Part shown: positions 34,490 through 45,430 of the stretch, piece by piece | How positions within the stretch are numbered: position 1 is the stretch's first letter | Layout of the letters: each line of letters begins with the position of its first letter | Assembly: GCA_034440615.1 (NCBI GenBank) | Contig: JAOTOM010003840.1 | Location: 1 to 64,000 of the forward strand | From: Ashinkailepas kermadecensis | Taxonomy: Eukaryota; Arthropoda; Thecostraca; Neolepadidae | Length of the DNA stretch: 64,000 nucleotides | Direction: 5' to 3' | Made by a program: the position numbers and the translations under genes | The notes under the pieces: generated by a model | Told to the model about the DNA's origin: nothing | Seen by the model: the letters and a program-made list of their open reading frames with translations, nothing else | Databases searched by the model: none

Positions 34490-34890
34490 TCGAATGGCAA
34501 TGCGGGCGTACACGTGCACGAACGTTGGCGTCAGGTGGCGACCGAACGTTATTTACTGAAATGCGTGAAATAGGAAAATTGTACATTTTTCAGTGATTTG
34601 TACAGGTGTAATTTCAGCAGTGTGGACTGACATATCCAGGGATGTCAGAAAATAACTTTGAACAGGGGGAAGGGGGTTGACACCCGGTGACTCAGAAACG
34701 ATAATGGTAGGTTGGGTCCCTTCCACAGTAAAATTACGTTGGCTGCACATTATTTTAATTGTGGGTTAATTATAGGGGCTCCTTCGAAAAAATAGCACTC
34801 GAAATCCGGGGACTTTTAAGAAATATGGGTAAGTGGGCGCCTTAAATTCCGTCCCCCCCCCCTGACGCAAGTCCTAGGTACGCCATTGGC
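34490..34890 (+). repeat. Dispersed repeat, inverted copy of 2331-2760
   Basis: Aligns in reverse with 2331-2760, best at 34510-34640. It lies in intron 1 of the vanin-like gene. A 98-codon frame just downstream (34918-35214) has no recognised homology. Confidence 0.6.
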
Positions 34891-35514
34891 TAGGACCCTG
34901 GCCACCCAGTCACATCAATGCGAGGAATAACCATATGTACCAGGTGCACGTCGGAGAGAGACGCCAACGAGGATGGCGTGACCGTTCTTGATGCGGACGA
35001 ACGGCTGTCTGCGTTACTTCAGGAGCAGTCGGTGCCGCTCGTTATTAATGAGGGAACTTTGCCACTTGACCCAAGCTTGCAAAGCAAAATTGATCAGCGT
35101 TTTACGGATTCCATCTGCTTTGTTTTTACTACATGCATCGTACGTCTGACTCGTTCGACTCATGATTGTCGTTCAGGATCGCTTTGGTCATGGCACTTCA
35201 AAGTCTACGTGTAAACCCCGACAGGATTACAGCAATAAGGTCGCGCCTATGGTTATTTCGATGTGCGATGAGAAAATAGCACGACATGCTAGTGACGGCT
35301 TCTTACTTATTCCGTGTTAACCGGTATTGACGTGCATGACGCTTGATTGATTGAACTTGCATGACGCTGCCGCTGCCAAACCCTCACAGCTCTCGTGAGA
35401 AAGTGCAATGGGGATGTGCCATCCGCGTGCGAGTTTTATTGCAACAGCAGCAGTTGCAGCTTCACGTCTGCAATACTTGGCGCTACCGCATACTACGCGT
35501 TGCGTCTCCGGCAG

Positions 35515-35658
35515 GGCGCTGACCTGCTGGTGCTGCCCGAGTACGGCATCTCCGGCAACTTGCGGCTGCAGACGCGCCGGTCGATCGTGGCGATGGCGGC
35601 GCAGCTGCCGTCGCCCGACCTCCGCGCCGTGCCGTGCGGCGACCGCACGCAGCACGAG
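35515..35658 (+). CDS. Vanin/biotinidase-like amidohydrolase, exon 2 (catalytic Glu)
   Basis: Forty-eight codons, phase 0 to 0, bounded by acceptor TCTCCGGCAG and donor GAG|GTAGGC. It encodes GADLLVLPEYGISG, the nitrilase motif in which the Glu of LPEYG acts as general base, followed by the variable segment with PSP and a Cys-Gly (VPCGD) where biotinidase and vanins also place a cysteine. It joins seamlessly after GEASAQ of exon 1. Counted from 30625, the catalytic Glu is residue 95. Confidence 0.88.
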
Positions 35659-35924
35659 GTAGGCTCCAAGCACAGGCGCGCACTCAGCGCAAGGCGCCAC
35701 CTCGGCAGCTCAAGTGCGCTGAGATAAAGCACGGTCGCGTCATGGATTTCTCCATACTTCCCAGGGAATCGTCGTCCATTCACTCGTGTACAATTGCCGC
35801 CTTCAGTGACATCTAGCCGTTTTGCCGACAGGTGCAGTGTGACGTGTGGTTTGTCATTGCGTTACGAACCTGGTCTGAGCACGGACAGCGACCTCTGACA
35901 CAGGTGGTACGACCTCTGACACAG

Positions 35925-36094
35925 GTGGTGTCGGCACTCAGCTGCGCAGCCCGGCTGCATGGCATCTACATCGTGGCCAACTACCTGGAGAAGGCTCCCT
36001 GTAGCACTGCTACAGGCTGCTCTTATCCAGAAGGCGGCTTCTCTCTCTTCAACACCAACATGGCGTTCGATAGAAACGGAACGCTGATACAGAG
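35925..36094 (+). CDS. Vanin/biotinidase-like amidohydrolase, exon 3
   Basis: 170 bp, phase 0 in and phase 2 out. It encodes LSCAARLHGIYIVANYLEK, the PC and GC disulfide-type cysteines, and FNTNMAFDRNGTLIQ, a stretch strongly conserved in vanins and biotinidase. The acceptor sequence is duplicated: GACCTCTGACACAG ends at 35903 and at 35924, so an upstream choice would add seven residues in frame. The donor is AGAG|GTATTG. The downstream one is preferred because the alignment to the family is then gapless. Confidence 0.85.
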
Positions 36095-36505
36095 GTATTG
36101 TATTTCTGCTTAGTGACACTGGTGAATCCAGGACTCGGGGTATGGCGGCCATGATCCCCTTCACATTCTCCATAGCGACCGGTTGTGCGGCAAAATTTGA
36201 ATGAACCAGCAGATGTTTTTGTTTTGAGCTTATCCCAACGGAGTTTGAGGCGAGTGATTGTATCCGCCAGTGATCTATTGATATGCGTTTATAAACCACA
36301 ATTGTAAGTGGTACCTTCCTGTCGTTGCACCAGTGCAACTCCAGTGACCTCGCTCCGAAGGTGATGAGCTCTTTAGCATACAATTAATCAACAGCATGTG
36401 GCATAAACTGGGTCCACCTGCACAAGCTACCAGACATCCTGGCCCATATTTCAGCAATGTACGTGAGAGTTTGCCGCCGCTGCGCTGCCTTCCCAGCGCA
36501 TCACA

Positions 36506-36664
36506 CAGGCATGGGCTCCGCCATAGGCATGAACATTCAGACATGTGCTCCGCCATGTGCATGGACACACAGGCATGGGTTCCGCCATAGGCATGAACAT
36601 TCAGACATGTGCTCCGCCATGAGCATGGACACACAGGCATGGGTTCCGCCATAGGCATGAACAT
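36506..36664. repeat. 64-bp minisatellite in intron 3
   Basis: About 2.5 copies of a unit with GGCATGGGTTCCGCCATAGG and GAACATTCAGACATGTGCTC. It is followed by a poly-G run (36697-36710). The open frames here on both strands are repeat translations. Confidence 0.8.
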
Positions 36665-37078
36665 ACCGGCACGGGCTCCGGAGAGGACGCGGGTGAGGGG
36701 GGGGGGGGGGCACCCCGCAGGATTTGTTTCATTGACCACTATGCTGATGGGAATTGGATGCGTTGCGTTGTAGAACTGACCCAAAACGCCCGATATTTCG
36801 TACCTGCAAGTTTTGTTCGGAAGGCATGCGCGCACAGAAAAGCCCAGTATTGCACTCAGTAGCGTCCATACTCAGTTCGCGGGTCTGGCCATAGCGAGGC
36901 CACGGCATCTGGAACAGATGCTGAGCTCACGGGATCATGGACTGAAGTAGTGATCTGATGCCAACTCTAGCAGTCATTCGACGTCATCGGACCTTAGCGT
37001 GTTAGTCGATCCCACCCCACAATCACCCACCCACTCACCTTCCCGGCATAGTCAGCCTGTGTTGACGCATTGTTGCAG

Positions 37079-37293
37079 TTACCGCAAGATGCACCTGTTC
37101 GGCTTGGAGTTGAGGATCCTGCAGCGGCCCGAACCACATCTGGCTGCGATCCGCACAGACTTCGGCGTGATGATGGGCTTGATGACCTGCTTTGACATCC
37201 TGTTCGAGGTGCCGGCCGTCGAGATGACCCGCAGGGGCGTGCAACACTTCGTGTTCACCACCGACTGGGGCGATGAGCTGCCCTCACTCACAG
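37079..37293 (+). CDS. Vanin/biotinidase-like amidohydrolase, exon 4 (catalytic Lys and Cys)
   Basis: 215 bp, completing the split codon from exon 3 (AG+T) and ending in phase 1. YRKMHLFG supplies the catalytic Lys (residue 194 counted from 30625), and FGVMMGLMTCFDILFE supplies the nucleophilic Cys (about residue 228), the hallmark of the vanin/biotinidase branch. FVFTTDWGDELPSLT follows, matching the family's W-x-x-LP segment. The acceptor is TTGTTGCAG. The donor CACAG|GTGGGT is itself repeated in a minisatellite that starts at the exon edge (37283-37450). Confidence 0.9.
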
Positions 37294-37450
37294 GTGGGTC
37301 AGAAGTGGCGCACTCGCAGTAGTGGTGACACTCGCTCACAGGTGGGTCAGTGGTGACACTCGCTTGACATGGCAGCCATCCGCTTACAGGTGGGTCAGTG
37401 GTGACACGCGCTCGACATGGCAGCCACCCTCTCACCTGGGTGGGTCAGTA
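37283..37450. repeat. Minisatellite overlapping the exon 4 splice donor
   Basis: GCTCACAGGTGGGTCAG-type units occur about four times with 30-60 bp spacing. The first copy spans the exon 4 donor; the others present near-identical donor-like sites downstream. Confidence 0.8.
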
Positions 37451-38023
37451 GTGACGCATGAAAGCTGTTCGCTCATATGGCGATAGCAGGCCTCCCGTTT
37501 TCACGCGAGCTGTGATTGCTCATTGGCAGACTTTTTGTTCATCGTTTCTTTGTTAGTTCCAGGACCTCGCTTACTGTCCGTAAATTGCTTGTGAATCCAC
37601 AGCGTAGGGCACGAATCATTCAGATCAACATCATCATGAACATAAAAAGGATATTGCTTCTGTGTTATCGATTTCGAGATTGTATGCTTAGCGAAGTCGT
37701 TTTTCTATGAAGTCTATTCTATTATACTCTGAGTTCAGGTGTAATTGACGCCTAGTACCCATCGTGTTTACGGCTTCAGGAACGAGATATATTAGCTGAA
37801 ATTAGTACAATGTTATGAGTTGATATATGGTCCTCTGGATGTCCGAGGTCATCCAAGTTAGGTACAGATTGAAGAAGAAAGTGTAGGTAAGCTCAAATTA
37901 GCAAGTAAGCTGCGGCTCGTGTTTTGCCGATCAATTGGCTCTATCGGACAGGTGTGGATATTCGAATACTTGCGCCATGTTCCATGCATGTACCATGTCA
38001 CTTCCGACCGCTTACTGTTTCAG

Positions 38024-38832
38024 CGCTTCAAATGCACAGCGCGTGGGCGCGTGGTCTGGGTGTGACCGTTCTCAGCTCCGGGTACCACGAGGTCAAACTA
38101 GGCAGCCTCGGCTCCGGGATCTACACTGCTGGCGGTGTACTCAACTACACATACGATTACTCCAGCACAGATGACGCCCTGGTCACTGCCGACGTCACTG
38201 CTGTCACTTCTGAATGTCATCTGACACAGTCGGCGGGTCCCTCTACTGCCGCACACGAACCAGTACGCGAGGCGATGGCTGCTGCCGGGAGTCCAGAGGA
38301 CGGTGATCGCCTGGACGATTCGTACTACCCGATTCTGCACTACAATGTGTCGGAGTTCGCCAGCGCCGAACTAACTGGACACTCGCAGAAGCTGTGTCAC
38401 GGTGATTTCTGCTGCTACATGTTGGTGAAGGAGCCAGCTCAGCCGGACCGAAGGCACACTTGCATTCCGGGAGAAGGACGTGCACGCAACAACGCGTCCG
38501 TTTCCACGTACCGCCTGCTGGCGTTCAAGGGCCACCGCTACTTCTCGCCGCGCTGGAGCACAGAGATTTGCCTGGTGGTGCTGTGCGCCGACAACTCGCA
38601 GGCCTCGTGCAGCTCGTTCCCGCTGGCGCCGGCGCCTCCGATTCCGCCGTTCGATCTTCTGGGCTCGTTCAGCAACGCGTCGATCGTGTTTCCGTCGGCG
38701 ATCCGGCTGCACATGAGGGTGGCTATCGACTGGCAGTACGACCGCTCCACTCGCCATCTGTCGGTGACCGACACCAGCGAGCTGCTGGCCGCGCAGCTGT
38801 ACGGCAGGAACTACGCACTGGACTGGCCGTGA
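38024..38832 (+). CDS. Vanin/biotinidase-like amidohydrolase, exon 5 (C-terminal)
   Basis: 809 bp, completing the split codon (G+CG) and ending at TGA 38830-38832. It begins ALQMHSAWARGLGVTVLSSG, then GSGIY, the last conserved strand of the nitrilase domain. The rest is the C-terminal base domain with GDFCCYMLVKE and EICLVVLC, corresponding to the cysteine-bearing blocks of vanins and biotinidase. The five exons give about 530 residues, close to the family length of 490-540. Vanins hydrolyse pantetheine and biotinidase releases biotin from biocytin; which amide this enzyme prefers cannot be read from the sequence. No clear GPI-anchor tail was seen (the C-terminus is LYGRNYALDWP). Confidence 0.9.
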
Positions 38833-39177
38833 CGGCTGGTGGAGTTTTTCACTGTAAAGGAATATTTCCGCTACGTTTGGCTGAGCAAGGGCAGGAAAGA
38901 AGACTGCCAGATTTCTTGCTGATTACTTGTTTCCCGTGTCTCAATAGCCCGACTACTTGCATATGACCGGGCTAGTTAAGGTGAAGATGTTTACATACCC
39001 TCATCGCAGTACGTGCAAGCTGTGCTTGAGAAAATGGTAAAACACCACGATGCGTGTTGGAATCTTTGAAGGACTCCATTGACGCCTTACATGCTTCCAT
39101 GTTTTTCCACTTTGCCGCTCATTTCGCGTATGTATAACGATTGGCTTGATATGGTGCAGAATGGTCTTGAGTAGTTC

Positions 39178-39236
39178 CGGGTTCTTGCCGTGGTGTAGCA
39201 GTTAAGCCTCGCCCCGCACGGGTTCGAAGGAGCAAA
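39178..39236 (+). repeat. tRNA-derived SINE head (pol III A and B boxes)
   Basis: GTGGTGTAGCAGTTAAG resembles an A box and CGGGTTCGAAGGAGC a B box ~30 bp later, the normal tRNA spacing. A cloverleaf cannot be completed, so this is probably a SINE remnant rather than a tRNA gene. It lies between the vanin-like gene and the LINE. Confidence 0.45.
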
Positions 39237-39409
39237 TAGTTGTCAGCCCGTCACATGGGGAAGTGTGGGGACATGGGGAAGTGTGTGTGTGTGGGGGGGG
39301 GGGGGGTCTTCTTGAAGTTGATTCTTACCATGCATCGTCTTAGCATCAATGTTAAACTTTCATGAAAAGTGGGAGCCAGTCATTTTTTGTATTTGCGAGA
39401 TTTAACAAA

Positions 39410-42400
39410 CCGATTCCATAAAATGGATTAATATTTGGTTTGTGTCAGAATACAGTCGGATACATTTCACAAACATGAGCAAAAATGAAAGCGGCAAGAC
39501 AACAGTATACAGGGGAAACCGAACACGTGAAGTCAATTTATAAGATGTTGTTCAGCATCGCGACGAACTCGCCCCGTGTCCGAGAAGCGGAAGTGGCCGG
39601 CGGCAGTAGGTTCCAGGCCGAGGCTGCCCGGAAGGAGAAGGTTCTGCGTGACATGCTGAGGCGGAAAGGCGGTGGCTCCAGTGCCCCAGACACCGTCGCA
39701 CGAGTGGAGCGCCGGGAGACATCCGACCGCCGGCGGAACAGAGCACGGATCGCCTCGGGGGCTCGCGGATCATTCAGGGCTCTGAACACGGCGATGTTGT
39801 CGCGGTGAGTGATGAGGTCACGGACACTGCGCCAGCCCAGCGTTGCCACTGTCGGCGAGATATGGTCACGACGACGAGCCCCTACGACGATCCTAGCCCC
39901 GAAATTGATCGCCTTCTGCACTCGTCCAAGGTGACATTGGGCAGCCCCGCCCCATACAGTGAGGCAGTATAGGATGTATGGAAAGACGTGAGACTGAATT
40001 AGGAGTTTGCGTGCTTCGGGTGTGAGATGGTGACGGATATTGTGGAGACAGAACAAGGTGGAGTTGCACTTTTTGACAACGTGGGATATGTGCTCCTCCC
40101 AGGATAGGGTGCGGTCAATGATGACTCCCAGCATCTTCACGAATGGCGAGGGGGTTAGGACGTGACTGCCAACGTTGAGTTGGTAGGATGTGGCTTTTTT
40201 TTAGGGATTGGGTCGTGCCGACAAGCAGTAGGGTAGTTTTGGTGGGGTTCATCTTCAAGGAGTTGGATGTGAAGTAAGACTGAATAGCAAGGATGGTGTT
40301 CTCCTGCCGGGATTTAAGAACGGGTAATTCATCAGGATGTGCAGAGTCTAGCAGCTGGGTGTCGTCGGCATATGATATCAGACGTCCGTATGGAAGGTAT
40401 GCTGGCAGGTCATTCATGAAGATGCTGAACAGCAAGGGACCAACCAGGGATCCCTGAAGAACACCATGGGATAGCGGAAGGGATAGAGAGCCGCCCCTCA
40501 CCACCTGCCGCCGGTCAGTAAGGTAGCTGTCAAACCACCTCGGGTCGACGCCGTACCACTGCAGCTTCCGCAGGAGCATATCATGGTCGACGCTGTCGAA
40601 TGCTTTGCTTAGGTCGATTGAGATGACCGAAGCGATGTGACCAGTGTCGACACGACGTGTAATCCACTCGACAGCGTCGACCAGGGCGTCCTCCGTCGAA
40701 TGGCATGGCCTGTATGCATACTGGGAGGAGGAAAGAATGTGATTAGTGACTAGATAAGAGGACAGCTGGATACATACTACTTTTTCACATAACTTGGATA
40801 AGACTGGCAAAATAGAGATTGGACGAAAGTTACTGGCGACATCGCGAGGCCCAGATTTGTGAAGTGGAACAACCGAAGCAGTTTTCCACGAGGTAGGGAA
40901 CACGCAGGAGACTACAGAAGTGTTAATGATGTGAAGTAGGTGAGGCCCGAGAACCGGAAAACAGTTGCGTAGAGCGTGCAGTGGTACGCCATCGACGCCA
41001 ACCGCTTTCGACGAAGACATCTCACATATGGCTCTGAATAGTTCGGGCAGGGTCACCGGGTGTAGCCGGAGGCCGGTGGTAGTCACACAAGGTAGTCGCG
41101 GAGGGATGAGTGGAACGCCGCGGTTGCCAGCAACGAGATCAGCGGCAATGCGTGGGCCCACGGAAGCAAAGTGACGATTAAATTCGTCCGCCACCGCCGC
41201 TGCCAGGCCCCTCACGGCCCCCTCCCCTCCCCGGCCGGTCGGAGCGCAAAGTCCCGGATGTGGCGCCAGAAATTGGCACGGTCTGTCAGCATTTGCGCAC
41301 ACACAAAGTCACGCCTGGCTTTTGCAAACGCACATTTCACACGGTTTCGCAGCCTCCGATAAGCGACCAAGTAATAATCCGTGCGATAGCTCCGCCAAGA
41401 CTGAAAAGCCTGGTCACGGTCACGCATGAGCTGCAGCAGGTACGGACTGTCACCTACCCACGGGCAACATGCCCGGCGGGGGTGGACGGTCTTGAGGGGA
41501 CAATACACGTTCACCGCCACATGCCACAAGTGCATGAACTCCTTTAGTTTCGCGTCCACCCCCGCTGCCCGGTGCATACTGCTCCAGTCCGCCTGCAAGA
41601 AATGAAGGCACAAGGCGTCCCAGTTAATCTTGCGCCAGGGGCGATAGGTGAAGGACGCCCGGCGACACCGCAGCCCGCGGTAGGGCACGCGCACAATTAT
41701 TGTCAGATGGTCAGCAATCGGTACGAGCGGCAGCTGAATGGCCGACTCAATATCCGGGACATTGGTGATGATATGGTCCAGCAGTGTTGCCGTCGGCCAC
41801 AGATGGGTCGGCTGCCGGATAAGCTGAGAGAGGCCGAGATCCTGCAGCACCTGTCCGTAGCGACGAACACCGGGGCAGTCGGAACGAAGAAGGTTGATGT
41901 TCATATCGCCCAGGCAAAAGGTTGGCTTGCCGAGACTGATGGCGGCACGCAGCTGGTCTTGCAGCTCGTCCAGGCCGTCAGATACGGGCTCAGATGGCGG
42001 GCGGTAAACCACCCCCACAGTGACAGCACGGCGTCCCCCGCCACTCAGACACCCACAGCATCTCGCAGGACGAACCGGTACTTGATATAGGCAACAGCTT
42101 CATATTGAATTTTTCCTTACATAGGATGGCGACGCCACCGCCTCGGGCTGCAGCAGCTGGACGGCCGCGGCCCGACTGGGCCGGACGGTCACGACGCACT
42201 AGTTTATAGCCTGGAAATACTAGGATTCTGTCGGACACGGCGGAAGAGAGCCAAGTTTCGGATAAGCACATAAGGTCTAGTTTGTGTTCTTGCAAAGTGC
42301 GAAGAACACAGTTCATTTTCGGCACTAATGACTGGACGTTAGCATGTCCAATCGCCAGGGTGCGCACCGGCTCAGGGCAGGTGGCAGCACGCAGCGTATG

Positions 42401-43140
42401 CTGAGTCTGACCGATGGTGAGGCGAGACGGAATGACGAAAGAAGAAGGGAGCCTGTCGCGGAAACGCTGTTGATCCGTGACCCGGTTCATGCGATGTCGC
42501 CGCTGATGAACACGACATCCGGCGCGTGTTTCTTGGCCGGCAGTCTCCTGTACTACCACCGGTCCCGTGGACGGAGAGTGGAACGAGCAAGATGGGCGAC
42601 ACTCTACACGACGGGGGGCTTCCCCAGTGCCGGGAGTGGTATGCAGAGCAGCACTCCTTTGAGATGATAGTAATGCTCGTTGCAGGGCTCTCCTCTTCAC
42701 CTGCTGTCCGCCCCGGCATCCTCGCCTCCTCAGCCGTCGTCGGCGTCCGACCGGGACAGATTCGGCGGGGCGGACCAAGCCAGCGGACAGCTCGGCAATG
42801 TTGACGTTAGCGCCGGCCGCGGCCGGGCTCGGCTGGCCCGGGTCGGTTCTGACTTCCGGACCCGCAGACATCTGCGGCGGCTGTCCTAGGGGGGAAGTTG
42901 ACGGGGGTGGAGGGGTGCGAAAAGATTGATGGAGGTGTTCTTGCGCGTTTGCGGCTGGTGGCTGTTCGGCGGCTGGAGGACATGACGATAGTTCTGTACT
43001 TTTTGCTGGTTTCTTGGAAGCTTGTACTGATGATGAAATTTCGATGACAGGACCGGGAACTTGGTTTAATTATGAATCTTGTCACACGCTTACGAAGGTT
43101 TTCTCGGAAAATGTGGCTTGCCTCCACACAAAACACGCAT
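39410..43140 (-). mobile_element. CR1/L2-like non-LTR retrotransposon, nearly complete
   Basis: A minus-strand LINE with a basic N-terminal region, apurinic-type endonuclease and reverse transcriptase, no RNase H, and a C-terminus (FSFRAASAWNLLP) typical of the CR1/L2/Rex1 group. The coding frame ends at TAA 39538-39540, and a ~130-bp 3' UTR follows. Exact ends and target duplication were not established. Only three frameshifts break the coding region, so the copy is young. Confidence 0.85.
39538..42871 (-). pseudogene. LINE endonuclease-reverse transcriptase ORF2 with three frameshifts
   Basis: The endonuclease part includes HANVQSL (metal-binding Asn), LCLSETWL (catalytic Glu), LGDMNINLL, LLDHIITN and the final IADHLTI (Asp-His). 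The RT part includes SKAVGVDGVPLHAL, VVPLHKSG, NFRPISILPVLSK, ISIDLSKAFDSVDHDMLL (first catalytic Asp), GVLQGSLVGPLLFSIFMND and LISYADDTQLL (the YADD active site). Frames change near 42010-42040, near 41215-41300, and in the A8 run at about 40197-40204. It nicks target DNA and primes reverse transcription in intact relatives. All catalytic motifs are present, so inactivation is by frameshift only. Confidence 0.88.
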
Positions 43141-45056
43141 CAGCACGGCTGAATTATCCAAAACTTGATAAGGCGATTTACGGATGATTAAAACACTCAC
43201 AGTTCACGGCGGCGTCACACAATCACGGTAAGAAGTTCGCATTTCTATAAGCACACTATGAAACTGCGGTGTTTACTTGCTCCGGAGAAAACTAAGAAAC
43301 AGCGTGGAGCGGCCGGGGGTCGCTGTCAAGCGCCCGCCACCCGGCCGTCATCCTGGTCATGGTCCCTCTATCCCCCTGTTCCTACACATATGACGTGTTG
43401 GCGAGTTTTTGCTCCTCTGCACGGGTTATTGTCATATTCCCCAGTACAGGGTGAGGGAGTTGTCAGATTCTTCCTCGCATTTCCACACCCAAGTCCAGAA
43501 ACGTTACATTATCAGACGTATTACCAGCAAATTATGTTGCTATGCAAATGATAAGCACCACAACGCATGTAGAACATGCTACATGGGACTCACAACACCG
43601 CTTGAAACCTCGAGGAACCCCAGTTGGATGTCAAATACATGCAGACATGTTTCTGTAGTGTATATACGTACTTACACTCCTACGGCGGTGACCATGGTAG
43701 GGCAAACTCACGTGAACGCGATGTGTGGATGAATGAAGCAAGTGGTACGGATGTTAGTTTTAAAAACAAAAACAAATGGGAAATATAACGTATGCAGTGG
43801 CATGGAAGTTCCGTATATGGCCTGTCAGAAGTCTGGGCTCCAGAGCATTCCCCTCTTTCCTTGTTTTTTCCTCGGAGCGAGGTCTAATAGACCTTCCACT
43901 ACAGCCTAATATCCACACACCAAAAAAAATGTTCTCGCCATGTGATGGGTTGCCATCGAGATTATGCGAACTCGTATTCAAGATTTACGTACTAAAACTC
44001 ACAGACGAGCATCCAGTTGCAGAGTCTTAGTTTCAGTCATCTGCCTCGCCAGCATGGTTGGAGATTCCGGTTGAGGGTCTGGACCTCCCTGGTTTGGTAC
44101 CCTGTCGATGTTAATTTGTCAACTTTCCCTGTTCAATGTGAAAATATATCTTTAAAATATGACTGACCCCCTGGCTTCGTGAGATCCCAGCCCTGCTCAC
44201 CAGAGTAGGAAACAAGCCAGATATTTGTACTAAATATTGAGCTACCCAAGCATAGTTTTCCAAATGCAAATGTCGAACGCTCTTATCCACTCTAATTATA
44301 ATATGGTGGGCCTAACCTTGTTTGAGAAATTGGAGACATGCAATCTATGGGGGAACGTCTCGCATTTTCCCCTCCCTTGATGTTTGTGAGGGGGACATTG
44401 GAAATATTCCCATGCGCCAAAATGCGAGAGCGCCAAAAAGCGACATGTACCTCCCTCGATAATACTTACATGGAGTCAGATGGCACCGTGCCATGAATTC
44501 GTAAACTCCAGGATACCTTTGAAAGTGCGTGACTTCTACTGCCCCAGCGATCGAATGTGTTGTTTTGTCCATATTGGTGTACGAATGGCATTGGCCGGAC
44601 TAGCATCTTAATATACGTTTGACGCCGCAATACACAGATCGGCTGTGATTTCGGTCACAGGCGGTGAACGTCTGCATTAAACATGGGATGGTTCACAGTC
44701 CACATTTAGTTGATACACCGGCTGCACCGATCGTAAACAGAGACCTAAGCAATCACAACCATTATTATATTATTATATTACACTAGTTTGCACGGTAAAA
44801 TATCCGGCGCGCCGTTCTCCGAGAACGAATCGTTAACACAAGGCATTGCCACACAGCCTGCTATGCGGCCACTGAACGTACCGAATGACACCCCGCTTAC
44901 TGCGCATCGCCCACCGCCGGAACGAGGCGGAACGGTGCGGTCGGCGCGACCGGCAACGTGCGACATCTAGGAACAGCTGCTCACGTTCAACACTCCGCCG
45001 AGAAGACGTGTGCCCGCTGGCCGCGCAGCAGCCAGCACCCGCCCACGGCCCGGCAC
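43141..45056. other. Intergenic, no feature recognised
   Basis: Unique-looking sequence. Frames of 60-107 codons are isolated and match no family I know. The first 100 bp may include the 5' UTR of the minus-strand LINE. Confidence 0.4.
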
Positions 45057-45347
45057 TCAGCGCTTGATTGCGAAGCTCTTGTAGTCCAGCTGGCCGATCT
45101 CCTTCTCGTTGGTGAACTGGGCGCGCTCGATCCTGGACTGCGGACTGCCGGTGGTGCGGAGCCAGCGGCGCATCTCGGCGACGGCCGCCGGCGAGCCCTG
45201 CGCCTGGCCCTGCACCGTGTCGTGCCGGCTGTTGCGGCACCAGCCCACCACGCCCAGCGACCGCGCCGTCTGCTGCGTGTGCTTGCGGAAGAAGACGCCC
45301 TGCACGATGCCGAACACCTCGAAGTCGACGCTGAGCAGACGCGACAT
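45057..45347 (-). CDS. Acylphosphatase (96 aa, single coding exon)
   Basis: Acylphosphatase hydrolyses acyl-phosphate bonds (for example 1,3-bisphosphoglycerate or aspartyl-phosphate) in the cytosol. The signature VDFEVFGIVQGVFFRKHTQ gives the phosphate-binding loop with the catalytic Arg at residue 21. LGVVGWCRN gives the catalytic Asn at residue 39. GTVQGQ-like (DTVQGQAQG), the WLRTTGSPQSRI segment and the C-terminal LDYKSFAIKR complete the fold. The length matches the usual 95-100 residues. ATG at 45347 is chosen because the domain starts seven residues later. The frame stays open upstream for ~35 codons as a hydrophobic stretch without ATG, and a possible acceptor (CTGCAG) lies near 45453, so an upstream exon is possible. 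The neighbours give no functional hint. Confidence 0.92.
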   Translation of the reverse strand: MSRLLSVDFEVFGIVQGVFFRKHTQQTARSLGVVGWCRNSRHDTVQGQAQGSPAAVAEMRRWLRTTGSPQSRIERAQFTNEKEIGQLDYKSFAIKR

Positions 45348-45392
45348 GGCGCGCACGGTCGCAGGCGGCGGCAACGCCAGCAGACACGCCCA

Positions 45393-45430
45393 CACAGCCG
45401 GACACAGGGAGATGGCGCAGCCGAGAACAA
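45393..45430. repeat. 38-bp exact direct repeat, copy 1
   Basis: Identical to 47151-47188. This copy lies just upstream of the acylphosphatase ATG, in frame with it on the minus strand. The origin is unexplained. Confidence 0.9.

Noticed and set aside
34918..35214. 98-codon plus-strand frame in intron 1 of the vanin-like gene
   Set aside because: Balanced composition but no recognised homology; the exon 1 to exon 2 join is already seamless in phase and in family alignment.
39178..39236. Functional tRNA gene
   Set aside because: A- and B-box-like motifs are present, but acceptor and anticodon stems do not pair, so a SINE remnant is more likely.
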